Origin: Leucobacter komagatae
GTDB taxonomy: Bacteria > Actinomycetota > Actinomycetes > Actinomycetales > Microbacteriaceae
Length of the DNA: 64,000 bases
Reading direction: 5' to 3'
NCBI RefSeq assembly: GCF_000834055.1
Contig: NZ_JXSQ01000012.1
Span: 1 to 64,000, forward strand
The translations under genes were made by a program, and so were the position numbers. The notes under the pieces are model-generated. The model ran no database searches and was not told where the DNA came from. It saw nothing but the letters and a program-made list of their open reading frames with translations. This document shows, one piece after another, positions 1-7,496 of the stretch (its first letter is position 1; every line of letters starts with the position of its first letter).

Positions 1-815
1 ACTGCGGCGGTTTGCGCGGCGGTCAAATCTCTGCGGTGCTCGATGAAACCAAAGCGCTTGTTCGCCGCGTCGAAACTAGTTGCGCTCTGAAGCGAGAGGG
101 CAAGAGACGTCGCGAAGCTTTCAGCAATTTCACTTTGGAGCGAAAGCCAGGTGACGAGGTTAGTTGCGACGTCGCTTGCCTTCCACTCGTCCGGAACATG
201 CTGCGCTTGTCGTCTGCCGAAGAATCCATACGGTGATGCCGTCTGATACTTGAGAGTGTGTAAGGGGATGCTCCTGCCGCGCATCCAGCCTACTTCTTGA
301 TCGCAGAAGGTGCTGCTTTCAAACCCGGGCACCAAAAATATGACACCCGCATGGGTCGTTCGAAGTTCCTTTTCGATCCTGTCGACCCATTCCTCCCCAG
401 GGTTGATATCATCGTGGGCGACGAAAAGCGTGATGTGTAGAAGGCGAAGGAACTCTGCGATCTCGTGGACATGCGCCTTCTGTCCGTCTCTGTGTGAAGC
501 AAATACCCGCAGTGGTTCGGCTGGTGCCTCTGACGGGTCCAAGTCCATCGCGATGCTAAGGACGCTCCCAGTAACCTCAGCAAACTGTGACAGCTCTGCC
601 ACACTGAGGCTCCGCAAACGTTGGATGAGTATCTCTCGCCTGTCGGCGTCGGTTACTTCGTGGTGATTCCATTCATCGCTCGTCCATTGTTCTTCCCGGA
701 GAGTTGTTAATCCCGCCTCTGCCAGAAACATATTTACGTCTGGAAGGGATGCGTCTGCGAGGTTGGTGGAAAGAGTCTTGAGCAGAAGGATTCTTTCGCG
801 GTCGAGCAAAGCCAT
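1..815 (-). CDS. TIR-domain protein, C-terminus cut by window edge (candidate NADase immune effector)
   Basis: Reading the minus strand from the ATG at 815 gives an uninterrupted frame of 271 codons to the left edge, so the stop lies outside. Residues 1-100 are probably helical with no domain I recognise. Residues about 103-200 fit a TIR fold: an opening strand VFASHRDGQKAHV, then ITLFVAHDDINPGEEWVDRI, AGVIFLVPGF, and SSTFCDQEVGWMRG, which holds the glutamate (about residue 174) at the place of the catalytic Glu of TIR NADases. Residues 200-271 continue beyond the TIR core. Bacterial TIR proteins of this kind often cleave NAD+ in anti-phage defence; that is family knowledge, not shown here. 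The base composition is more AT-rich than the core genes, and it sits in an integrase-bearing island. Partner genes, if any, are outside the window. Confidence 0.8.
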   Translation of the reverse strand, partial: MALLDRERILLLKTLSTNLADASLPDVNMFLAEAGLTTLREEQWTSDEWNHHEVTDADRREILIQRLRSLSVAELSQFAEVTGSVLSIAMDLDPSEAPAEPLRVFASHRDGQKAHVHEIAEFLRLLHITLFVAHDDINPGEEWVDRIEKELRTTHAGVIFLVPGFESSTFCDQEVGWMRGRSIPLHTLKYQTASPYGFFGRRQAQHVPDEWKASDVATNLVTWLSLQSEIAESFATSLALSLQSATSFDAANKRFGFIEHRRDLTAAQTAA

Positions 816-848
816 GAGGTCTCTTTCTGCAGATTTATGTCGTCTAGA

Positions 849-1019
849 TCAACATATAGCAGTCAGGTGCATGTCTAGCCAGCGGGTTCCGCAGATCACT
901 GAAAGCGCGGGGTGTGGCTCGAATGGGCCGTGGAACACGAGGTCGTGCTGGATAGTGTCGACCGTTGGAACGCTCGCGTGCCCAAGCCACTGGCTGACCA
1001 TGTATGTCAGCTTTTCCTC
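849..1019 (-). pseudogene. possible tyrosine-recombinase C-terminal scrap
   Basis: A 56-codon frame bounded by stops encodes LTYMVSQWLGHASVPTVDTI, which resembles the terminal box of tyrosine recombinases (WLGH, then normally a Tyr about ten residues on). The catalytic tyrosine is not where expected (Q in TIQHDL). No upstream continuation was found in any minus frame. It lies 34 bases upstream of the TIR gene start, so it may instead be an unrelated short frame. Low confidence. Confidence 0.25.
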
Positions 1020-1362
1020 TTATAAGAGACTTCCCGGACATGCGCCGCGGCCTTCAACTTCGCCAACTGTGTTGTTGAGATTTAGCCGCGGCGCACCTTT
1101 AATTCTTGTCACGCGTCGAGGGCTGCCGGTGGGAGAGTGCGCTCGTCTCTGAACTGGAGTGCGATCCGTGAATGCGCTCTGCTCGCCTCGCAATAAACGA
1201 CGATGCGGCGAGTTAAGGGTGCTTTGAGCCCCGCCCGCGCTGCGTCTATTCGCCGCCGCCCTAGCATCGTTCGATGCTAGGGGTTAGTGGGGATGATTTG
1301 CCGTCCTTTGCGGATGGGTTGGCCCGCACCCCGGCGCTACCGAGGCCGGATGCCGAGGATAG
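1020..1362. other. intergenic island DNA without a supportable gene
   Basis: Between the recombinase-like scrap and the insertion sequence I see no convincing gene on either strand. A short rightward frame from 1273 (MLGVSGDDLPSFADGL...) has no ribosome binding site and runs into the IS end. The stretch contains one strong dyad, described separately. Confidence 0.5.
1261..1280. repeat. 20-bp palindrome (9-bp arms)
   Basis: CTAGCATCG-TT-CGATGCTAG is a perfect inverted repeat with a 2-base centre. It could be a recombinase or regulator site of the island or a weak hairpin; no T-tract follows. Function unknown. Confidence 0.6.
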
Positions 1363-1386
1363 GGGTCTGATGCACGTTTAGGTGAC
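1363..1386 (+). repeat. IS left terminal inverted repeat
   Basis: This 24-bp end is the exact reverse complement of 2605-2628. orfA begins 42 bases inside it. Confidence 0.93.
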
Positions 1387-1428
1387 ATTCAACATGGCTA
1401 GTTTCGGCTGGCCTGGAAGGATGAACCT

Positions 1429-1737
1429 ATGCCTCCTCGTTATCCCAAAGAGTTCCGTGACGACGTCGTGAGGATCGCGTTGGATCGTGGTCCGGAGGTC
1501 ACACTGGCGCAGATCGCGAAAGACTTCGGAATCCACGTCGGCACGCTCGACAAATGGCTCCGAGAAGAACGCGTCGAACAGGGCCAGAAACCCGGCGTCA
1601 CGCGCTCCGAGAATGCGGAACTTCGTGAGCTTCGCAAACGCAACAAGCTCCTCGAACAAGAAGTGGAAGTACTCCGACGCGCGGCCGCGTATCTCTCGCA
1701 GGCGCACCTGCCGGGAAAAGGCTCTACCCGCTCGTGA
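1429..1737 (+). CDS. IS3-family transposase OrfA (helix-turn-helix)
   Basis: The 102-residue DNA-binding subunit has a helix-turn-helix in the first 50 residues (YPKEFRDDVVRIAL, VTLAQIAKDFGIHVGTLDKWL), followed by a Leu-zipper-like coiled coil (ENAELRELRKRNKLLEQEVEVLRRAAAYL). It ends in TGA overlapping the orfB frame by 4 bases. An A-rich slip site (GGGAAAAGG, As at 1716-1719) just before the stop would allow a -1 shift to make the OrfAB transposase, as is usual in this family. The region after the slip reads KRLYPLVKELAGDG in the -1 frame, a typical OrfB beginning, which supports the frameshift over independent initiation. Confidence 0.93.
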   Translation: MPPRYPKEFRDDVVRIALDRGPEVTLAQIAKDFGIHVGTLDKWLREERVEQGQKPGVTRSENAELRELRKRNKLLEQEVEVLRRAAAYLSQAHLPGKGSTRS

Positions 1738-2597
1738 AAGAGCTCGCCGGCGACGGGATCCTCGTCCAGGTGTCGTGCCGGGTATTGAAGCTCTCACGCC
1801 AGCCTTACTATCGGTGGCTGCGTAGTCCAGTCACCGGGCGAGAGCTTATGCAGGCGTATCGCGCGAACGCGCTCTATGACGCTCATATCGAGGACCCGGA
1901 GTTTGGATACCGGTTCCTCGCCGACGAGGCGAAGAGCTTCGGGGAACCGATGTGTGACCGGACTGCGTGGCGGCTCTGCCGCGATCAGCAGTGGTGGTCA
2001 GCATTCGGGAAGAAGAAAGCCCGCGGGAAAGGGAGGAAGCCTGGCCCGCCTGTTCATGACGATCTAGTGCAGCGCGAGTTTGTAGCCGCTGCTCCGAACG
2101 AGTTATGGCTTTCGGACATCACCGAGCATTGGACTGGTGAAGGCAAGCTCTACCTGTGTGCAGTGAAAGACGTGTGGTCAAACCGGATTGTCGGCTACTC
2201 CATCGACGCGCAAATGACCTCAGCGCTTGCGGTGACCGCGTTGAACAACGCCGTGCTTCGTCGCGGTGACGTCGCACGGTGCGTGCTGCACACGGATCGT
2301 GGATCTCAGTTCCGAAGCCGGAAACTGCAGCGTGCTCTCACCGGTCACAGGATGGCCGGATCGATGGGGCGAGTGGGTGCTGCGGGCGACAACGCAGCGA
2401 TGGAGTCGTTCTTTAGTCTGCTCCAGAAGAACGTTCTGAACCGCAAGACCTGGGCGACTCGTGACGAGCTCCGGTCAGCGATCGTGACCTGGATCGAGCG
2501 CACTTACCATCGACGTCGCAGACAGGCCCGGTTAGGGCGTTTGACGCCGCTCGAATACGAGACCATCATGAACAAACAGGTCGCACTCGCTGCCTGA
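1734..2597 (+). CDS. IS3-family transposase OrfB (DDE integrase core)
   Basis: The 287-residue catalytic subunit carries a HTH_21-like N-terminal segment (SRQPYYRWL) and an rve-type DDE core: first Asp in ELWLSDITEHW, second in VLHTDRGSQF, Glu in NAAMESFFSLLQKNVL. All three are intact and the frame is open to its end, so the element could still be active. The GTG at 1734 is the first formal start, but production as an OrfAB fusion by -1 frameshift is more likely. The IS481/IS3 types are hard to separate by eye; the two-frame layout favours IS3. Confidence 0.93.
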   Translation: MKELAGDGILVQVSCRVLKLSRQPYYRWLRSPVTGRELMQAYRANALYDAHIEDPEFGYRFLADEAKSFGEPMCDRTAWRLCRDQQWWSAFGKKKARGKGRKPGPPVHDDLVQREFVAAAPNELWLSDITEHWTGEGKLYLCAVKDVWSNRIVGYSIDAQMTSALAVTALNNAVLRRGDVARCVLHTDRGSQFRSRKLQRALTGHRMAGSMGRVGAAGDNAAMESFFSLLQKNVLNRKTWATRDELRSAIVTWIERTYHRRRRQARLGRLTPLEYETIMNKQVALAA

Positions 2598-2604
2598 CCA
2601 AACT

Positions 2605-2628
2605 GTCACCTAAACGTGCATCAGACCC
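2605..2628 (-). repeat. IS right terminal inverted repeat
   Basis: Exact reverse complement of the left end. It lies 7 bases after the orfB stop codon. Confidence 0.93.
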
Positions 2629-3540
2629 ACTCGCCCTCCTAGCTGGGGGAGTTGACTTTGAATCCGCAAAACTCTCCGTGCAGCACTGGGCAGCTGAGTA
2701 CTTGGCTGCAAGGTTCGAGGCCGTGGCCGAATCAACCGCCACCGCGGATAGGCATATGCTCGCCATGCTGCCCAAACGCATCCACGCCATGCCAATTGGC
2801 GCCGTCACCCACCAGATGCTCCAACAGCTATTCAACGACCTTGGCGAAAAAGGCGAAGACTTCGCTCACAAGGTTTCGTGCGACACTCACCGGGTTCTTC
2901 AAATGGTTGAAGAAGAACAGCGTTGTGTCTGTGAGCCCTGCCGACGGGCTGGAAATCCCACGCAGTGCCCGCCCCCCCACGGGAGATGTGCCCATTCACC
3001 GAACTGGAGCTTGCGCAGGCCTGTGAAGCTTGGGTATCGCTCGACGTGGAAATGGCAGGAGTCGCACTCTTTCTGGCCCGGACCGGCCTCAGATGGAGTG
3101 AAGCAGTGGAGCTGCGTGTGAAAGACTTCGCAGAAACGCCCGATCCGGTGATAACAGTCTCACGGGCAAAGTCGAAGTGTTTCAAGGTAAAGCCACCAAA
3201 GCATGGCCGCATCCGCAGGGTATGGCTTGAGGACCGCGTAGCGGAATACCTCAAGCGGCACGCAGAAGGTAAGGGGCCCGAAGATCTCATCCTGCCGAAA
3301 CTGCGCAGAGACAACTTCGTCAGACGCCTGAACTATAAGGAAACCAGCGGCGGGCGTACAATCCACGAACTCCGCCACACCTACGCGACAATCCTCATTA
3401 CACGAGGCGTAAAAGTCGAAACGCTCTCAGAGTGGATGGGGCATAAGAGTACCGTCACGACTTCGAAGATCTACGTACACTCTCTGGGGGCAGAGGAGAA
3501 CCGCAGAGTCATAGCAAAACTCAACGAACAACGACGGTAA
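2629..3540 (+). pseudogene. tyrosine-type site-specific integrase, 5'-truncated with two frameshifts
   Basis: Three successive frames make up one integrase. From 2630 the text reads GGVDFESAKLSVQHWAAEYL up to about 2865 (SAM-like core-binding start). It continues one frame on as RFRATLTGFFKWLKKNSVVSV to about 2965, then shifts again at a run of seven Cs (2971-2977). The last part (to 3540) carries the catalytic domain with Arg in TGLRWSEAVEL, HELRHTYA, MGHKSTVTT and Tyr in KIYVHS. The N-terminal arm-binding part is missing, because the frame begins directly at the IS end. The catalytic half could be read from an ATG at 2965 as 191 residues. It faces the 3' end of tRNA-Ser(GCU), the likely integration site. 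Confidence 0.85.
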
Positions 3541-3622
3541 CACGCTGTGGGCACCCCATGGGCACCTGCGTCGCCCTACACAAGGGCCCAATCGCCCCTC
3601 CGCCTGGTGCTTGAAGCAAAAC
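3541..3622. other. presumed attachment-site region between integrase and tRNA-Ser
   Basis: This is the integrase-proximal junction of the island. It contains a near-repeat GTGGGCACC / ATGGGCACC (3547-3566). The true att core cannot be defined because the other island end is outside the window. Confidence 0.3.
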
Positions 3623-3659
3623 AAAACCCCCGATGAAACTAGGTCTCATCGGGGGTTTT
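3623..3659 (-). terminator. rho-independent terminator after tRNA-Ser(GCU)
   Basis: 14-bp perfect arms AAAACCCCCGATGA / TCATCGGGGGTTTT with a 9-base loop. A-tracts and T-tracts are present on both sides, so it can act in either direction. It ends the leftward tRNA transcript and could also insulate the integrase. Confidence 0.9.
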
Positions 3660-3672
3660 CGTTGCTTGCATA

Positions 3673-3764
3673 TGGCGGAGACGGGGGGATTTGAACCCCC
3701 GGTTCCCTTTAACAAGAACCCTTCATTAGCAGTGAAGTCCGTTCGGCCGCTCCGGCACGTCTCC
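3673..3764 (-). tRNA. tRNA-Ser(GCU)
   Basis: The minus strand folds as a class II tRNA: acceptor GGAGACG/CGTCTCC, D-arm CCG..CGG, anticodon stem CTTCA/TGAAG around loop CTGCTAA (anticodon GCT), a long variable arm (GGTTC..GAACC), T-arm GGGGG TTCAAAT CCCCC, discriminator G and an encoded CCA. Its 3' end faces the integrase, which makes it the probable island insertion site. It decodes AGC/AGU. Confidence 0.97.
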
Positions 3765-3822
3765 ATGAGCAGGCAACGCCATTCAGTCTAACGGGAAAAT
3801 CCCGCCTCAGGAAATCCCGGAG

Positions 3823-5046
3823 CTAGTAAGTCGTATTCCCGACCGAGCAGCTTTCGACATCGGGCTTCAGCCCGGTGATCTCCGGCGGAAGCTTGATGCG
3901 CCCGCCGTCATCTGCTGCGGGGGCATCCGAGGCGGGTGGGGCGCCGTCAGCTGGCGCCTCCGGTGTCGCTACCGCCCCGCCCGCACCGGTGACGTCAAAT
4001 GCCTCACCGCTCTGCAGTGTCTCGATGAGCTGTGCAGCCAACTCGAGGTTTGGTCGCAGTCGGCCAGCCTCGTAGGGGTGGTCGACCGACGGATACTGCA
4101 CGAAGTTGATGTTTTCGAGGTCGATGTCTTTCACGGTGCCAGCAGCAGCCTGCATGAACTGCATGCTCTTCATGCTCTCGGAAAGGAGCATGTTGTCCAC
4201 GGCTGCCTTCGCGAGGTTCCAGACCTTAAACGGGTCAGTGAGCGTGTCGGCGCTCTTCAGCTTCCGCATCAACGACGACATGAAGACCTGCTGGTTGTTG
4301 ATGCGCGAAATGTCGCTTCCGTCACCGACGCCGTAGCGGGTGCGGAGGAACTGCAGGGCGTCCCAGCCCTCAAGGGTGTTCATGCCTGCCGGAAGGTCAA
4401 GGTTTGTCTTTGGGTCAACGAGCGGCTCGGTGAGGCACACATCGACTCCGCCGACTGCCTCTGAGATACCGACGACGCCATCGAACGTGATGACGGCGGC
4501 GTAAGGAATCTCCATGCCGGTCAACTCGGAGATGGTGCGTGCGACGCAGGGAAGGCCGCCGTACCCAATGGCGGTGTTGAGCTGTTGCTCGCTCATCGCC
4601 GGGTAGAAGTCTTCCTCGCCGTCCTCGCTTGGGCAGCTGGGGATCGGGACCATCAGGTCGCGGGGAAAGCTGATGACGGTTGCGTTCTTGTGGTCAGCTG
4701 AGACGTGGAGCAGCAGATTGACGTCGTTGAGCTCGCCTTCCTCGCCGTCGTCGTAGCCCTGGCCGAGCCTGGTGTCTGAACCGGCGAGCAGGATGTTCAG
4801 CTCGCCGTCGATTGCCTGGGTGCCAGCGCCGAGGGCCGCGTGCGCCGGGACGCCGAGGTCCACGGTCTTAGCGCTGTTCAAGAACCCCCACACGGCATAG
4901 CCAGCCGTCGCAACTCCGGAAAAAGCGATCACGAGGATCGTTGTGAGCACGAAACGGCTCGCGTTCTTCACAGACGATGACCTGGGGAGCTTCCCGTGGC
5001 GTACGACCGATCGGCGCGGCTGTTCAGCCTGCGTCCTTCTCGCCAT
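3823..5046 (-). CDS. LytR-CpsA-Psr (LCP) family cell-wall ligase
   Basis: The 407-residue type II membrane protein has an Arg-rich cytoplasmic N-terminus, one membrane span at about residues 32-55, and an extracellular LCP domain. The domain shows the family signatures NILLAGSDTRLG, a VISFPRDLMVPIP strand and the Arg-rich stretch LQFLRTRYGVGDGSDISRI with the phosphate-binding arginines. LCP proteins transfer undecaprenyl-linked polymers (teichoic acid, arabinogalactan or capsule-like glycans) to peptidoglycan. The C-terminus (about 355-390) is an Ala/Pro/Asp-rich linker. The gene stands alone between two tRNA-Ser genes, so the attached polymer cannot be inferred from its neighbours. Confidence 0.92.
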   Translation of the reverse strand: MARRTQAEQPRRSVVRHGKLPRSSSVKNASRFVLTTILVIAFSGVATAGYAVWGFLNSAKTVDLGVPAHAALGAGTQAIDGELNILLAGSDTRLGQGYDDGEEGELNDVNLLLHVSADHKNATVISFPRDLMVPIPSCPSEDGEEDFYPAMSEQQLNTAIGYGGLPCVARTISELTGMEIPYAAVITFDGVVGISEAVGGVDVCLTEPLVDPKTNLDLPAGMNTLEGWDALQFLRTRYGVGDGSDISRINNQQVFMSSLMRKLKSADTLTDPFKVWNLAKAAVDNMLLSESMKSMQFMQAAAGTVKDIDLENINFVQYPSVDHPYEAGRLRPNLELAAQLIETLQSGEAFDVTGAGGAVATPEAPADGAPPASDAPAADDGGRIKLPPEITGLKPDVESCSVGNTTY

Positions 5047-5160
5047 TCGGTAACCCCTGTTCGTCGGAGCGGCTGAGGAATCATGCCGCGCGATCTCCCC
5101 AATTTACAGGACTGTCCTGGAGGGAGCCTGGAGTGTCCGGGGAATATCCTGAGCATTGAA

Positions 5161-5189
5161 GATGCCCCGAGCGATTCGCTCGGGGCATC
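5161..5189 (-). terminator. hairpin terminator after tRNA-Ser(UGA)
   Basis: 13-bp perfect arms GATGCCCCGAGCG / CGCTCGGGGCATC with loop ATT, lying 3 bases downstream of the tRNA 3' end. Only a short T-tract follows. Confidence 0.85.
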
Positions 5190-5192
5190 TTG

Positions 5193-5283
5193 TGGCGGAG
5201 GGTAGGAGATTTGAACTCCTGAGACGGGGTTACCGCCTGCTTGTTTTCAAGACAAGTTCCTTCGGCCGCTCGGACAACCCTCC
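5193..5283 (-). tRNA. tRNA-Ser(UGA)
   Basis: Class II tRNA on the minus strand: acceptor GGAGGGT/ACCCTCC, anticodon stem CTTGT/ACAAG with loop CTTGAAA (anticodon TGA), long variable arm, T-loop TTCAAAT, discriminator G and encoded CCA. It decodes UCA and probably other UCN codons. Confidence 0.97.
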
Positions 5284-5325
5284 GGGGAAAAGCCTAGCAA
5301 ACGTTCTGGGAGATTCTGTCCAAAA

Positions 5326-6177
5326 CTACGCGCCGAGAAGAACTGGGAAGCGCTCGCGGAGTGAACGCAGTAGCCCGCCATCCTCTGCGGTGGCCGTTAC
5401 GTGAGTCGCGGCGGCCTTCACCTCGTCCACGGCCTGACCCATCGCGACCGACACGCCAACGCGCCCAGCCCACTCAAGCATCTCGATGTCGTTGCGGCCA
5501 TCGCCGGCCGCAAAGACGTGCGCGGGATTGATGTCGAGCCGTGAGCGGAGCACCTCGAGGGCGCTCGCCTTAGTGACCCCGTCCGGTGCAATATCGAGCC
5601 ACGAGCTTGTGCCGACGGCGTACGACACGTGCGTCAGCCCCAACGATTCAATCGCGGTGAGGAACTCTTCGACGCGGTAGTCGGGGGAGAACACGATGAC
5701 TCTGGCCGCCTGCACCCCGAGCAAGTCTTCGAACTCAACCTGGCGCTGGTTCGCGGGGAGTGTGCCGGCTGGGATCGCCTTCGTGTACAGGAAGCTGCCA
5801 TCAGCGAGCTCCACCGAGAAGTGCGCCGTTGCAAGCTGCGGGCGGATCTTCAAGAGCGCGTCAGCGGGGTTGAACGCCTCGACGTACTCGCGCCGGTAGC
5901 CCCGCGTGCCGAGCGGGTCCCGCTTCAGCGTCACCGCGCCGTTTGCGGTCACGACCCATTCTGGCCGGATCCCCAGCCGTTCCACGATGGGAAGCGTCGC
6001 GTCTACTGAGCGCCCCGTGGAGACGATGACCTCGTGGCCGGACTCGTGAAGGGTGCGGATCGCCGCTGCGAGCTCGGGATCAATGATCCCTCCTGCGGCA
6101 TGGTCACCCGCGCCTTCAAATCCGTGACGGAGCACAGTTCCGTCGAGATCGAGGGCGATGATGTGGCGATCCTGCAT
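5326..6177 (-). CDS. HAD-superfamily phosphatase, Cof type
   Basis: The 283-residue protein is of the Cof/YwpJ subfamily (C2B cap). HAD motif I is DLDGT at residues 10-14 (nucleophile Asp10, Asp12), motif II STGRS follows, and motif IV is GDGRNDIEML near residue 220. These enzymes dephosphorylate small metabolites such as sugar phosphates or pyridoxal phosphate; the substrate cannot be read from sequence. It lies 4 bases downstream of serS on the same strand, so the two are probably co-transcribed. Confidence 0.88.
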   Translation of the reverse strand: MQDRHIIALDLDGTVLRHGFEGAGDHAAGGIIDPELAAAIRTLHESGHEVIVSTGRSVDATLPIVERLGIRPEWVVTANGAVTLKRDPLGTRGYRREYVEAFNPADALLKIRPQLATAHFSVELADGSFLYTKAIPAGTLPANQRQVEFEDLLGVQAARVIVFSPDYRVEEFLTAIESLGLTHVSYAVGTSSWLDIAPDGVTKASALEVLRSRLDINPAHVFAAGDGRNDIEMLEWAGRVGVSVAMGQAVDEVKAAATHVTATAEDGGLLRSLRERFPVLLGA

Positions 6178-6181
6178 ATGG

Positions 6182-7453
6182 TTACGTTCCTTCTACCGGG
6201 CTGAGTACTTCAAGTCCTCCGAGGTATGGCCGAAGCGCCTCGGGTACGGTGACACTGCCGTCTGCGTTCTGATGGGTTTCGAGAATGGCGACGATCCACC
6301 TCGTGGTCGCGAGAGTTCCGTTGAGCGTCGCCACGGGGGCGGTCTTGCCGGTCTCGGTGCGGAAGCGGGTCTGGAGCCTGCGCGACTGGAAGGTCGTGCA
6401 GTTAGAAGTCGAGGTGAGCTCGCGGTACGTGCCCTGCGTCGGCACCCACGCTTCGATATCGAACTTGCGTGCAGCGCTTGAACCCAGATCGCCAGCTGCA
6501 ACGTCGATGACGCGGTAGCTCAGGCCAAGGGCCTGCAGCATCTCTTCCTGCCAGGAAACGAGGCGATCGTGCTCCGCCTCGGCGTTTGCCGGGTCCGTGT
6601 AGACGAACATCTCGAGCTTGTTGAACTGGTGCACGCGGAGGATCCCGCGCGTATCCTTGCCGTGCGATCCCGCCTCGCTTCGGTAGCAGGTCGACCAGCC
6701 CGCGTAGCGAACCGGGCCCCGCTCAAGGTTGAGGATCTCGTCCGAGTGGTAGCCGGCGAGTGCGACCTCGCTCGTGCCGGTGAGGTACAGATCCTGATCC
6801 TTCAGGTGGTAGACCTCGTCGGCGTGCTCGCCGAGGAACCCGGTGCCGCCCATAATCTCGGGCTTCACGAGCGTCGGCGTGATGAGTGGGGTGAAGTCAT
6901 TGCGCATCGCGAGGTCGAGCGCCATGTTCATGAGCGCGATCTCGAGTCTGGCGCCGACGCCGCGGAGGAAGTAGAACCGTGCGCCTGACACCTTCGCGCC
7001 GCGCTCCATGTCGATCGCACCGAGCAGCTCGCCGAGTTCGAGGTGATCGCGGGGCTCGAAGTCGAACTCTGGGACTTCACCGACCGTGCGGAGCGTGACA
7101 AAGTTGTCCTCGCCGCCGGCTGGCACACCTTCGATGACGATGTTCTCGATGCGGGATGCGATCCGGTCGAACTCGGCTTCCGCCTCCTTCGCGCGAGCAT
7201 CGGCAGCCTTGACAGCTGCAGCGAATTCCTGCGCCTCAGCGATGAGTGCTGGCTTCTCCTCCTTTGAGGCTGCCTTTACGCGCTCGCCCATGACCTTCTG
7301 CGAGGCACGCAGCTGTTCGAACTCACCGAGGGCCGAACGGCGGGCGGACTCTGCGGCAAGCGCCTCGTCCACCACCGACTCATCGTTCCCTCGGGCGCGC
7401 TGCGAGCGCTTGACGACATCAGGATCGTTGCGGAGGAGTACTGGATCGATCAC
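6182..7453 (-). CDS. serS: seryl-tRNA synthetase
   Basis: The 423-residue class II synthetase charges tRNA-Ser (and tRNA-Sec where present). The N-terminal 110 residues form the tRNA-binding coiled-coil arm. The catalytic core shows the [12 protein letters not shown] segment, motif 2 [22 protein letters not shown] and motif 3 [15 protein letters not shown] near the C-terminus. Length is normal. It is divergent from the lipid kinase gene at 7497, leaving only 43 bases for both promoters. Two serine tRNA genes lie within 4 kb. Confidence 0.97.
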   Translation of the reverse strand: MIDPVLLRNDPDVVKRSQRARGNDESVVDEALAAESARRSALGEFEQLRASQKVMGERVKAASKEEKPALIAEAQEFAAAVKAADARAKEAEAEFDRIASRIENIVIEGVPAGGEDNFVTLRTVGEVPEFDFEPRDHLELGELLGAIDMERGAKVSGARFYFLRGVGARLEIALMNMALDLAMRNDFTPLITPTLVKPEIMGGTGFLGEHADEVYHLKDQDLYLTGTSEVALAGYHSDEILNLERGPVRYAGWSTCYRSEAGSHGKDTRGILRVHQFNKLEMFVYTDPANAEAEHDRLVSWQEEMLQALGLSYRVIDVAAGDLGSSAARKFDIEAWVPTQGTYRELTSTSNCTTFQSRRLQTRFRTETGKTAPVATLNGTLATTRWIVAILETHQNADGSVTVPEALRPYLGGLEVLSPVEGT

Positions 7454-7496
7454 AGTGCTAAGCCTATCGCGGGAAGCTCGCGACTACGATTGACCC

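Larger units (their letters stand above)
1363..2628 (+). mobile_element. complete IS3-family insertion sequence, 1266 bp
   Basis: Perfect 24-bp terminal inverted repeats (1363-1386 and 2605-2628) bracket two overlapping rightward frames, orfA and orfB, the arrangement of IS3-family elements. The outer ends read GGGTCTGATGCA inward. The bases flanking the repeats (TAG on the left, ACT on the right) are not a direct repeat, so no target-site duplication is visible. This suggests flanking rearrangement or an end one or more bases off my placement. The element lies immediately upstream of the headless integrase. Confidence 0.93.

Noticed and set aside
310-666. Plus-strand open frame opposite the TIR gene
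   Set aside because: Shadow of the TIR frame; Ser/Arg-rich with no domain.
1273-1380. Short rightward frame MLGVSGDDLPSF running into the IS end
   Set aside because: No RBS, only about 30 codons before the IS and no match to the integrase N-terminus, so not called a gene fragment.
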